64,000 nt of DNA from Streptomyces sp. NBC_01241 (GTDB lineage: Bacteria > Actinomycetota > Actinomycetes > Streptomycetales > Streptomycetaceae): the NCBI RefSeq assembly GCF_041435435.1, contig NZ_CP108494.1:5180501-5244500 (forward strand). Direction: 5' to 3'. Below the pieces are notes generated by a model, which was not told the origin of the DNA, searched no databases, and worked only from the letters and a program-made list of their open reading frames with translations. Position numbers and translations under genes: made by a program. Shown here piece after piece: positions 35,016-43,115 of the stretch (positions are counted from its first letter, which is position 1; every line of letters begins with the position of its first letter).

Positions 35016-35624
35016 ATGAGCGCCGCATCCGAGTCCAAGCTCGCGCAGCAGCGGTACCGGTGGCCTATCCCGCCCGAGGGCGGCTGGACAGCGGACGACC
35101 TCGACCGGATTCCGGGCCTCCCGCCCCACACCGAGCTGATCGACGGGAGCCTCGTTTTCATGAGTCCGCAGACCGTCTTTCATGGGCGTGCCATGCGTTT
35201 GTTCGAGAACGCTCTGCTGGATCAGGCGCCGGATCACCTGGACGTCCTGCGTGAGATGACGATCAAGCTGGACCAGAGGAATCGGCCGGAGCCGGATGTC
35301 CTGGTGTTTCCTGTGGAGGCGAATACGGGCTACCGCCAGACCTGGTTCAGGCCCGAGGACGTCATTCTCGCCGTCGAGGTCGTTTCCGACGACTCCGTGG
35401 AGCGCGACCGCGAGGTCAAGCCCCGGAAATACGCCGCGGCCGGGGTCCGGCACTTCTGGCGGGTGGAGGCGTCCGACGAGGGACTGCCCGTCGTGTACGC
35501 CTACGAGCTCGACCCGGCGCTCAAGACGTACGTGGCCACCGGCATCCATCACGACAAGCTCAGGCTGACGGTCCCCTTCCCCATTGAGATCGACCTCACC
35601 GCGATCAACCGGCGTCGCCCGTAG
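35016..35624 (+). CDS. Uma2 family (DUF820) PD-(D/E)XK nuclease-like protein
   Basis: 202 aa. PHTELIDGSLVFMSPQTVFHGRAM begins the domain, and the nuclease-fold core is RPEPDVLVFP ... ILAVEVVSDDSVERDREVKPRKYAAAGVRHFWRVEA, giving the D, E-x-V and K positions of the restriction-enzyme fold. Uma2 proteins are numerous in Streptomyces and cyanobacteria, and their function is largely unknown. The start is the ATG at 35016 with GGGAG upstream; in-frame ATGs at 34926 and 35001 are less supported. Stands alone. Confidence 0.85.
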   Translation: MSAASESKLAQQRYRWPIPPEGGWTADDLDRIPGLPPHTELIDGSLVFMSPQTVFHGRAMRLFENALLDQAPDHLDVLREMTIKLDQRNRPEPDVLVFPVEANTGYRQTWFRPEDVILAVEVVSDDSVERDREVKPRKYAAAGVRHFWRVEASDEGLPVVYAYELDPALKTYVATGIHHDKLRLTVPFPIEIDLTAINRRRP

Positions 35625-35749
35625 AAGATCGCCTGCCGCGTGCCGAGCGACCGACCCGTTCCCGAATCGGTGCGTGATCGCTCTGGTCACCTGTGGCAAC
35701 CGGCGGTAACTTCCGGTTCCGTACGCCCTGGGAGTCCGGAGGAGCCGCC

Positions 35750-36520
35750 ATGCCCGAGCCCACACCGATACCTATGGAACAACTGCAGTTCGCGCTGCCG
35801 CCCGTCCATCAATCGGTAGACGAGGAACGCGCGTACCGCAAGGAGCGGCTGGCCGGGGCGCTGCGGCTGTTCGGCGCGTACGGGTACGAGGAGGGCGTGT
35901 CCGGTCACCTCACCGCGCGGGACCCGGAGTTCGCCGACTGTTTCTGGGTCAACCCCTTCGGGGCCCCCTTCGACGGGCTCGCGCCGGACGAACTGATCCT
36001 GGTCAACAGGGAAGGGCAGGTCGTCGACGGGCGGCATCACGTCAATCAGGCGGCGTTCGCCGTCCATGCGCAGGTGCACCGGGCCCGCCCCGACGTCGTC
36101 GCCGTCGCGCACACCCACTCCGTGCACGGGCGGGCCCTCTCCGCGCTCGGCGAGCTCATCGAACCCCTCACCCAGGAATCCTGCGCCTTCTACGAGGACC
36201 ACGTTCTGTACGACGCGTACACGGGCGTCGTGGTCGACGAGGAGGAAGGGCGCCGGATCGCCGCCGCGCTCGGCGGGCACAAGGCGATCGTGCTGCGCAA
36301 CCACGGGCTGCTGACCGTCGGCGACTCGGTGGACGCGGCCGCCTGGTGGTTCATCGCGCTGGAACGCTCCTGCCAGGTGCAACTGGCCGCGCGGGCGGCC
36401 GGAAAGCCGGTGCTGATCGAGCACCGGGACGCCGTCGCCACGCGTGAGCAGCTCGGCAGCGACCTGGTCGCCTGGATCAACTACCAGCCTCTGTGGCGCC
36501 GGATCAGTCGCACATTCTGA
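35750..36520 (+). CDS. Class II aldolase/adducin family protein
   Basis: 256 aa, Zn-dependent aldolase fold. GYEEGVSGHLTARDPE is the substrate or phosphate-binding region. VAHTHSVHGRALSAL supplies two metal His, and IVLRNHGLLTVGDSVDAA supplies another. Related to fuculose-phosphate aldolase and decarboxylating relatives; substrate unknown. The ATG at 35750 has GGAGGAG upstream. An ATG at 35693 would place the Shine-Dalgarno inside the gene. Confidence 0.9.
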   Translation: MPEPTPIPMEQLQFALPPVHQSVDEERAYRKERLAGALRLFGAYGYEEGVSGHLTARDPEFADCFWVNPFGAPFDGLAPDELILVNREGQVVDGRHHVNQAAFAVHAQVHRARPDVVAVAHTHSVHGRALSALGELIEPLTQESCAFYEDHVLYDAYTGVVVDEEEGRRIAAALGGHKAIVLRNHGLLTVGDSVDAAAWWFIALERSCQVQLAARAAGKPVLIEHRDAVATREQLGSDLVAWINYQPLWRRISRTF

Positions 36521-36633
36521 CGATACGCGCCGACGGACCGCCCCGATGCGGCCCGCAGCCCTGCCGTACGGCACAATTCGCAGCAATCACAGCAGAGTTG
36601 GCTGTACCGGGGCTTGAAAGGGCGGCGTTCTCC

Positions 36634-37902
36634 GTGGCGTTGGACGAGGCGAGGGCGAGCAGCACGCACGGCGGCGGCTGCACGTGCGGCGACTGCCCGC
36701 ACGGGGCACGCGAGGGCCACCGGCGCGCGGTGGCCGCCTTCCTGACCAAACGGGACGAATTCGCCGCGGGCCAGGGGCTGCCGCCCGGGGTCGCCCAGTC
36801 CGCATCCGCGACCCGACAGTGGGTCTCGGACGAGCTGACCCAGTCGGCAAGGTCGGTGGCCGAACGGGGCCGGGAGGCGGGCGACGCCTGGCTGTACCGG
36901 GTGTGGCGGCGCACCCTGATCGCGGTGTGGGGGAGCGTCGCCGTGCTGGTCGTCGCCGAGGCCGCCACCGCCATCGGTGCGGGCTGGACCAACGCCCGTA
37001 CGGCGGGGCTCGTCGCCGGCCTCGTCACCGCGGGCCTGCTGACCGCCGCCGCCCACGTCCACCGGGCGCGCGGCGGCCTGTTCGCCCCGGTGATCGGCGA
37101 GGACAACCGGCTCTCCACCTCCCGGGCGGTCGCCGCGTCCTGGGTGCTGATCGCCGTCTTCTCCGTCCTCGTGCTGGCGCTCCAGCTGGCGGGCGCCTCC
37201 GGCCACGCCGAGCGTGACGAACTGATCGAGGGGCTGGAGCTGTCCCGGGGCGCGGGGGTGGTGACCGTGCTGGCGCTGGTGTGCGCCGTCGCCGTGGTCG
37301 TACGCCGGGTGGTGACGGTACGCGCCCTGTCCGGGCGGCTGCAGAAGCTGCGGGCCGAGCGGCCACGCGCCGCGGACCTGCTCACCGACGACTCGGGGCG
37401 GGGCAGCTTCACGGATGTGCAGTACGTACTGGTGAGCACTGTCGCCGTGCTGTTCGCCGCGGTCCGGCTGGCCCGTCGGCCCGAGCAACTGCCCGACCTG
37501 CCCTGGGGCCTCGCGCTGCTGGTCACCGTTTCGGCGTGTGCGTACTTCGCCGGGAAGTACGTGGAGGGCGGGCGTCCGGTGGTGCTCTCGGTGGTCCGGG
37601 CCCGGGAGGCCGGGGATCTGGACGCGCCGATCCGCACCGGCGACGACATCGAGATCCGGGGTGCGGGCTTCGTGCCGCCCGGCGCCGGGACGCCGGACCG
37701 GCTGGCCCGCATGGTCGTGCGGATCGGCCGGGTCCATGTGCACGTGCCGCTGATCCCGGTCACCGGCGGCTTCGCCAACCCGAGCGACGGCGTGCTCACC
37801 GTGCCGGTACCGGTGGAGGTGGAACCGGGGCTGGTCGAGGTGCAGGTCGTGACCGCCGCCGGGGTCGAGACGAACAAGGTCGAGATCGATGTGACGGACT
37901 GA
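36634..37902 (+). CDS. Six-helix membrane protein with Cys cluster and C-terminal IPT-like domain, unknown function
   Basis: About 422 aa. A soluble N-terminus carries a tight Cys/His cluster, HGGGCTCGDCPHG, which may bind metal. Six hydrophobic segments follow (first LIAVWGSVAVLVVAEAATAI; last LPWGLALLVTVSACAYFAG). A C-terminal domain then looks like an immunoglobulin-like IPT/TIG fold (IEIRGAGFVPPGAG ... VPVPVEVEPGLVEVQVVTAAGVETNKVEIDV). The GTG at 36634 was chosen, with GAAAGGG upstream; a TTG at 36598 is possible. I do not recognise a named family. Confidence 0.75.
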   Translation: MALDEARASSTHGGGCTCGDCPHGAREGHRRAVAAFLTKRDEFAAGQGLPPGVAQSASATRQWVSDELTQSARSVAERGREAGDAWLYRVWRRTLIAVWGSVAVLVVAEAATAIGAGWTNARTAGLVAGLVTAGLLTAAAHVHRARGGLFAPVIGEDNRLSTSRAVAASWVLIAVFSVLVLALQLAGASGHAERDELIEGLELSRGAGVVTVLALVCAVAVVVRRVVTVRALSGRLQKLRAERPRAADLLTDDSGRGSFTDVQYVLVSTVAVLFAAVRLARRPEQLPDLPWGLALLVTVSACAYFAGKYVEGGRPVVLSVVRAREAGDLDAPIRTGDDIEIRGAGFVPPGAGTPDRLARMVVRIGRVHVHVPLIPVTGGFANPSDGVLTVPVPVEVEPGLVEVQVVTAAGVETNKVEIDVTD

Positions 37903-38077
37903 CGGCACGAGAGCCCCGCCGGGTGGTCGGAAACCGGCCGATGAACACCGGCGGTTGGACCGATTGGCCGGTCGGACGGCCGATGAATACCGGCCGATCG
38001 GGCGTCCCACCGGGCGAACAGTGCGTTCACCGCGTACGTATGGTCTGGAGACGGGTCTACGGAAGGCGGGCAGCAGC

Positions 38078-38599
38078 ATGCAGAGCCACATGCAGGGGTA
38101 CGACACGACCGTACGCGGTCTGGGTGAGCCGAGAGGGCTCAAGGAGCCGGCACGGGAGCATGCCCTGCTGCCCCTGCGGATCTTTCTCGGCGTCACCTTC
38201 ATCTACGCCGGGCTCGACAAACTGACGGACAGTTCCTTCTTCCGCGCGAGCGGCGCCGGCTCCATCGGCGAGACGATGCACGCGGTGCGCGACTCGTCCG
38301 CGATCCCGGCCCTCGTCGACCTCGCGCTGAAGAGCCCCGGCGCCTTCGGGTACGCCATCGCCATCGGCGAACTCCTCGTCGGCATCGGCACCCTCATCGG
38401 GCTCCGGGCGCGGCTCGCCGCGCTCGGCGGGGCACTGATCTCGCTGAGCCTGTGGCTGACGGTGAGCTGGTCGGTCGAGCCGTACTACTTCGGCAACGAC
38501 CTGGCCTACCTCATGGCCTGGCTGCCGCTGCTGCTCGGCGGGGCCGCGGCATTCTCCGTGGACGCCTTCCTCGCGGCCCGGCGGCGGCGGATCAGATAG
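38078..38599 (+). CDS. DoxX family membrane protein
   Basis: 173 aa with about four membrane segments. The DoxX-type opening is LLPLRIFLGVTFIYAGLDKLTDSSFF, then AFGYAIAIGELLVGIGTLIGLRARLAALGG and a final pair of helices. Members are linked to quinone or redox-stress functions in other bacteria. The ATG at 38078 has GGAAGG upstream. Its 3' end overlaps the opposing small membrane gene by 94 bp. A direct repeat CGGCCGATGAAyACCGGC occurs twice upstream (37936-37953 and 37978-37995). Confidence 0.88.
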   Translation: MQSHMQGYDTTVRGLGEPRGLKEPAREHALLPLRIFLGVTFIYAGLDKLTDSSFFRASGAGSIGETMHAVRDSSAIPALVDLALKSPGAFGYAIAIGELLVGIGTLIGLRARLAALGGALISLSLWLTVSWSVEPYYFGNDLAYLMAWLPLLLGGAAAFSVDAFLAARRRRIR

Positions 38600-38769
38600 T
38601 TCACCCAGGTCGCGGTGGCGGCCAGCCAGAGGCCGCCGAAGAACAGCGGGAAGAAGAACACCCACGGGGCGTTCCAGGCCCCCGCTGCGTCCGCCGCGTA
38701 TCCCGCTGCCAGTGCGAGCATGACCACGCCCGCCACCGCCCGTCCCGGACGGATCTCATGACGCAGCAC
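38506..38769 (-). CDS. Small two-helix membrane protein, unknown function
   Basis: 87 aa. Two hydrophobic segments (AVAGVVMLALAAGYAADAAGAW and APWVFFFPLFFGGLWLAATATW) are followed by a basic IRRRRAARK and a Ser/Ala-rich tail. The GTG at 38769 has GGAGGT five bases upstream and overlaps the end of the PspC gene by 14 bp, so the two are coupled. The last 31 codons lie antisense to the DoxX gene, where the DoxX tail carries a similar run of Arg. Confidence 0.75.
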   Translation of the reverse strand: MLRHEIRPGRAVAGVVMLALAAGYAADAAGAWNAPWVFFFPLFFGGLWLAATATWVNYLIRRRRAARKASTENAAAPPSSSGSQAMR

Positions 38770-40093
38770 GGGTGACCTCCACCTGTCCGATGCCGACTTC
38801 GAGAGTGAGCTCGACCGTGCCGGCCGGTTTGCTCCCCGGGGGAGGCGGCAGCGTCCTGTGCTCGTTCTGCGAAGGATTGACGTCCACCTCGCGCGCCTTG
38901 CCGGCCGGTGCGCCGCTCGGCCGGCTGAGCGGCAGCGTGATGTCGCCGAGGGTCGCCCGGGCGTCCACCTTCACCGTCACCGCCTTCGGCACGACGACGA
39001 CCGCGCGGCCCGCCCCGACGCTGACCTCCGTACGGACGGTGTCGCCCGGCGGAACCGTGATCTCCGTGAGATCCAGCCGCGCCACCCCGGTGCCCAGTCC
39101 GTAGTGCGGCCGGACCGCCGCCACCGAGGCCGGCCGCCAGCCCTCGCGCACCCACTGGGTGGTGATGTTCTTGGGCAGCGTGGAAGCGCCCGCCAGCAGG
39201 GCCGCCGTGATCATCGACAGCATGACCGTGCCGAACCCGGTCCGTCCGAGGAACGCGCTGACCAGCATGCCCAGCCCGAACACCGCGAGCGCACCGGCCA
39301 GACCGATCTGCAGACTCGTGCCGAGGGGGTGGGAGTCCCAGCTCAGCCCCGTGCCCAGCCCGCCCGCGATCAGCGCGAACAGGAACACGAGACCGCCGAT
39401 CGAGACCGGGCCCGTGGTGCCGGGCTCCGGCCGGGGCGCGCGGAACGGATCTTCCGGCGGCGCCCCCCGGGGCCGTACCGCCCGGTCGGCGGGCGCCGTG
39501 TCGGCCGGACCCCACAGATAGCCGGGGCCCACCGGCCCCGAGGTGCCGTCCTTGATGATCGGGTCCCGCCACCACGACGGGCTGCCCGGCCGGGGCGGCG
39601 CCTTCACCTCGGGCGGCGCGTCCGCCACCGCCTGCGCGGTCGCCGGATGCAGCGGGTCCTCGGGCGCCGCGGTCCTGCGGTTCTGCGTCCAGACGGCGAA
39701 GCCGACGACCGCGAGCGTCAGCATCGCGGAGAACGCCAGCGTGCCGCCGTTGCCCAGCATCGAGAGGAACAGCCCGCAGCCGATCAGCGCGAGCAGCACC
39801 GCGATCAGCGACGCCCCCTCGACGCGGCCGGACAGCAGCCTGCGCGCCTCGTTCTCGTCCGCCCCCTCCAGGGGGATCAGCAGCCAGGCGAAGCCGTAGA
39901 AGATCAGCCCGATGCCGCCGGTGACGGACAGCACACCGAGCACGATCCGGAAGATCACCGGATCGACGTCGCAGTACCGGCCGAGCCCGCCGCACACCCC
40001 GGCCACGACCTTGTGCCGCGAGCTGCGCCGCAGGTGAGGTCCCGGGGCCGGGGGCGGTGCGACACCGGGGGAGGCGTCCTGGGGAACGGTCAT
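38756..40093 (-). CDS. PspC domain membrane protein with LiaF-like C-terminal region
   Basis: 445 aa. The PspC domain (LRRSSRHKVVAGVCGGLGRYCDVDPVIFRIVLGVLSV) is at residues about 20-75. Further membrane segments follow, then a C-terminal beta-rich part (LTEITVPPGDTVRTEVSVGAGRAVVVVPKAVTVKVDARATLGDITLP) like the envelope-stress LiaF/toast-rack domain. The ATG at 40093 has GGAG six bases upstream. Divergent from a PspC-histidine kinase, so both probably belong to one cell-envelope stress circuit. Confidence 0.88.
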   Translation of the reverse strand: MTVPQDASPGVAPPPAPGPHLRRSSRHKVVAGVCGGLGRYCDVDPVIFRIVLGVLSVTGGIGLIFYGFAWLLIPLEGADENEARRLLSGRVEGASLIAVLLALIGCGLFLSMLGNGGTLAFSAMLTLAVVGFAVWTQNRRTAAPEDPLHPATAQAVADAPPEVKAPPRPGSPSWWRDPIIKDGTSGPVGPGYLWGPADTAPADRAVRPRGAPPEDPFRAPRPEPGTTGPVSIGGLVFLFALIAGGLGTGLSWDSHPLGTSLQIGLAGALAVFGLGMLVSAFLGRTGFGTVMLSMITAALLAGASTLPKNITTQWVREGWRPASVAAVRPHYGLGTGVARLDLTEITVPPGDTVRTEVSVGAGRAVVVVPKAVTVKVDARATLGDITLPLSRPSGAPAGKAREVDVNPSQNEHRTLPPPPGSKPAGTVELTLEVGIGQVEVTRAAS

Positions 40094-40136
40094 GGCTCCA
40101 TGGTGACGGGCCGGGCGCACGTCCGGGACCCGCGCC

Positions 40137-40254
40137 GACCCTGGCCGATCCCTGATATTTGGCCCGCGGGACCCCTGGGGGAGACGTCCGTGCCCCCGGA
40201 TGCCTCGTTGGCGGGGCCGAGCTCTCTCAGGGTCGGGTCCGGGGCGGACCCTGA
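40137..40254. promoter_or_regulatory. Repeated GACCCTG-type motifs between the divergent PspC genes
   Basis: TCAGGGTC (40227-40234) and GACCCTGA (40247-40254) form an inverted pair. GACCCTGG (40137-40144) and GATCCCTGA (40147-40155) are direct copies on the other side. Candidate sites for the LuxR-type response regulator encoded at 41575. Confidence 0.45.
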
Positions 40255-40289
40255 TGCCGTCGCCCGTGCCGGCATGTGACCATCGGGTC

Positions 40290-41591
40290 ATGCCAGCCGC
40301 CACCCCCCGAGCCGCCGCGAGCTCCCCCGGAACCGACCCCGAGGAGCCGCCGCTGCGCAAGCTCTACCGGAGCGCCGACGGACGGATGCTCGGCGGCGTC
40401 GCGCGCGGACTCGCCGGGCATCTCGGGCTGCCCGTCGTCTGGGTACGGTTCGTCTTCCTCGGCCTGTTCTTCGCGGACGGTCTCGGCGCGCTGCTCTACG
40501 CCGTGTTCTGGATCGTCGTCCCGCTCGGGGTCGGTGGCGTGGAGGCGCCGCGCTCCGTCTTCGAGACCGCCCCGGACGGCAGACGCCGGCTCCGTAAACC
40601 CGACAGGGGCCAGATCTTCGCCCTCATCGCGCTGTTCTTCGGCGCCATGATCTTCGTCGGCAACGTCGACATGGGCAGCGGCGCCGACCGCTACATCTGG
40701 CCCACGCTGCTGATCGGTGCCGGTTCCGTGCTGGTGTGGCGGCAGGCCGACAACGCCCGGCGGGCCCGCTGGATGGAGGTCGGCCGCCGCCGCCGGGTCC
40801 TGCACCTGGCCCGGGCGCTGGCCGGGGTCGCCCTGGTCGGTCTGGGCCTGGCCGTCTTCATGGTGGTACGCGGCTCCGCGGCCCAGCTCGGCAACGTCCT
40901 CACCGCCGCGATCGCCGTCCTCACCGGCATCGCGCTGCTGGCCGGCCCCTACCTCGTCCGCATGACCCAGGACCTCTCCGAGGAACGCACGATGCGCATC
41001 CGGGCCCAGGAGCGCGCCGAGGTCGCCGCCCACGTCCATGACTCGGTGCTGCACACGCTCACCCTGATCCAGCGCAACGCGGAGGACGCGGGCGAGGTCC
41101 GCAGACTGGCCCGCGCCCAGGAACGCGAACTGCGCAACTGGCTGTACAACCCCGAGGGCACCGGCAAGGACGAGGACGACGAACCCGAGACCCTCGCCGA
41201 GGCGGTCAAACGCGCCGCCGCCGAGGTCGAGGACAAGCACGGCGTCCCGCTGGAGGTCGTCGTCGTCGGCGACTGCCCGCTGGACGAGAAGCTGGCCGCG
41301 CAGATGCAGGCCGCGCGCGAGGCGATGGTCAACGCCGCCAAGTACGGTGGCGAGGGCGGCGCCGTCCAGGTCTACGCCGAGGTCGAGGGCCGCACGGTCT
41401 TCGTCTCGGTACGCGACCGGGGTCCGGGATTCGATCCGGATTCCGTACCGGCGGACAGAATGGGCGTACGAGAATCAATCATCGGCCGGATGCAGCGCAA
41501 CGGCGGTACGGCGCGGCTGCGTTCGGTGCCCGGTGGGGGCACGGAAGTCGAGCTGGAAATGGAGAGGGCGAGCGATGACGGAGACCACTGA
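40290..41591 (+). CDS. Sensor histidine kinase with N-terminal PspC domain
   Basis: 433 aa. PspC segment (KLYRSADGRMLGGVARGLAGHLGLPVVWVRFVFLGLFF) at about residues 23-60, then four to five membrane helices. A HisKA_3 phosphoacceptor follows (AAHVHDSVLHTLTLIQRNA, His at the first HVHD), and a GHKL ATPase domain (EAMVNAAKYGGEGG, VRDRGPGFDPDSV). The ATG at 40290 has no clear Shine-Dalgarno. The cognate response regulator gene overlaps its end by 17 bp. Confidence 0.92.
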   Translation: MPAATPRAAASSPGTDPEEPPLRKLYRSADGRMLGGVARGLAGHLGLPVVWVRFVFLGLFFADGLGALLYAVFWIVVPLGVGGVEAPRSVFETAPDGRRRLRKPDRGQIFALIALFFGAMIFVGNVDMGSGADRYIWPTLLIGAGSVLVWRQADNARRARWMEVGRRRRVLHLARALAGVALVGLGLAVFMVVRGSAAQLGNVLTAAIAVLTGIALLAGPYLVRMTQDLSEERTMRIRAQERAEVAAHVHDSVLHTLTLIQRNAEDAGEVRRLARAQERELRNWLYNPEGTGKDEDDEPETLAEAVKRAAAEVEDKHGVPLEVVVVGDCPLDEKLAAQMQAAREAMVNAAKYGGEGGAVQVYAEVEGRTVFVSVRDRGPGFDPDSVPADRMGVRESIIGRMQRNGGTARLRSVPGGGTEVELEMERASDDGDH

Positions 41592-42270
41592 GGCGACCGG
41601 GGGCCCGGAGCGCCGGGTACGGGTCGTGCTCGTCGACGACCACCGGATGTTCCGCACCGGAGTCCAGGCCGAGATCGGCCGCACCGAGGAGACGGGCGTC
41701 GAGGTGATCGGCGAGGCCGCCGACGTCGACCAGGCGGTCACCGTCATCACGGCGACCCGCCCCGAGGTCGTCCTCCTCGACGTCCACCTGCCGGGCGGCG
41801 GCGGCGTCGAGGTACTGCGCCGCTGCGCCCCGCTGATGGGCGCCGTGGAGAACCCGGTGCGGTTCCTGGCGCTGTCCGTCTCGGACGCCGCCGAGGACGT
41901 CATCGGCGTCATCCGCGGCGGCGCCCGCGGCTACGTCACCAAGACGATCACCGGCGCCGACCTGGTCGACTCGGTCTTCCGGGTCCAGGACGGCGACGCG
42001 GTGTTCTCGCCCCGGCTGGCCGGCTTCGTCCTCGACGCCTTCGCCTCCACGGACGCGCCGCCGATCGACGAGGATCTGGACCGGCTGACGCAGCGCGAGC
42101 GCGAGGTGCTGCGGCTGATCGCCCGCGGCTACGCGTACAAGGAGATCGCCAAGCAGCTGTTCATCTCGGTGAAGACGGTCGAGTCGCACGTCTCGGCGGT
42201 GCTGCGCAAGCTCCAGCTGTCCAACCGGCACGAGCTGACCCGGTGGGCGACGGCGCGACGGCTGGTCTGA
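41575..42270 (+). CDS. LuxR/NarL family response regulator
   Basis: 231 aa. The receiver domain has VVLVDDHRMFRTGVQAEI, the phosphoacceptor Asp in EVVLLDVHLPGGGG and the conserved Lys in GYVTKTITG. The C-terminal HTH is LTQREREVLRLIARGYAYKEIAKQLFISVKTVESHVSAVLRKL. The ATG at 41575 lies inside the kinase gene with GGAGAGGG upstream, so the pair is translationally coupled. Likely target: the divergent PspC operon. Confidence 0.93.
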   Translation: MTETTEATGGPERRVRVVLVDDHRMFRTGVQAEIGRTEETGVEVIGEAADVDQAVTVITATRPEVVLLDVHLPGGGGVEVLRRCAPLMGAVENPVRFLALSVSDAAEDVIGVIRGGARGYVTKTITGADLVDSVFRVQDGDAVFSPRLAGFVLDAFASTDAPPIDEDLDRLTQREREVLRLIARGYAYKEIAKQLFISVKTVESHVSAVLRKLQLSNRHELTRWATARRLV

Positions 42271-42305
42271 GCCGACGGACCGGTTCCCGTACCGGTCGGG
42301 CTCAG
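42267..42305. terminator. Bidirectional hairpin terminator
   Basis: CTGAGCC / GGCTCAG outer arms and GACCGGT / ACCGGTC inner arms with loop TCCCGT. Spans the 31-bp gap between the convergent response-regulator and acetyltransferase genes. Confidence 0.75.
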
Positions 42306-43075
42306 CCTGCCGCACCGTCGGGGTCGAGCGAGATGTTCAGCTTCTCGCCGACCCGGCGGTAGCCGATGCCCGCGTAGATCCGTTCCACATCGGCGTCGCC
42401 CGGCTCCAGCCACACCACCCGGCAGCCCCGCTCGAAGGCGGTCGAGGTCAGGCGGGCGGAGAGCGCGGCGCCGATGCCGCGGCGGCGGAAGGTGTCGGCG
42501 ACGGCGAGGCCGGCCAGTTCGCTGAGGCCGTCGACCGGGACCGAGCAGCCGCCCGCGCCCGCCGGGACGCCGTCGACCGTGGCGAGGGCCGCGACTCCGC
42601 CGCCCCCGGCCGCCGCGCGCAGCCAGGCAGCCTGTCCCTCCTCGGGTACGCCCGTCCCGCCGTATCCGAGGTGCTGGACGAGCGCGGCGGCGTCGAACTC
42701 CGCGTCGGTGACCGGTTCGGCGATCGTGAGGGAGTCCACCGGCTTCGGCGTCAGCAGGTCGCCCGGGGCACAGGCCATGACCGGGGCCCGGTTCTCGACG
42801 GTGAACCCGGCGGCGAGCAGGGCGGGTTCGACCGCAGGCGCCCAGCCGGGCAGAAACTCCAGCCGAGGCAGCCGCTCGCGCTCGCGGAACGCCGCGATCA
42901 GGGCGTCGAGGTCCTCGGCCGTCGGCTCGGCGTCCTGGTCGGGTATCGCGTAATTGGCGTACTTGATCGACCAGTCCGGGGTGTACCGGACGGTGAAGGG
43001 GCCGATCCGCAGATGGTCCAGGGAGCGCAGGGCGAGCGTACGGGCGTGGGTCTGGACCTCGATGTCCATGGGCAT
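42302..43075 (-). CDS. GNAT family N-acetyltransferase
   Basis: 257 aa. The acetyl-CoA-binding motif A reads LAGLAVADTFRRRGIGAALSARLTSTAFERG (R-R-x-G-I-G) in the C-terminal half, with motif B at IYAGIGYRRVGEKLN. The N-terminal 100 residues are an additional domain. Acceptor substrate unknown. The start is the ATG at 43075 with AGAGGA upstream; an ATG at 43069 is possible. Confidence 0.88.
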   Translation of the reverse strand: MPMDIEVQTHARTLALRSLDHLRIGPFTVRYTPDWSIKYANYAIPDQDAEPTAEDLDALIAAFRERERLPRLEFLPGWAPAVEPALLAAGFTVENRAPVMACAPGDLLTPKPVDSLTIAEPVTDAEFDAAALVQHLGYGGTGVPEEGQAAWLRAAAGGGGVAALATVDGVPAGAGGCSVPVDGLSELAGLAVADTFRRRGIGAALSARLTSTAFERGCRVVWLEPGDADVERIYAGIGYRRVGEKLNISLDPDGAAG

Positions 43076-43115
43076 GTGTGGGTGTCCTCTTGCCGATCGG
43101 TCGGAAGCCGGGAGC

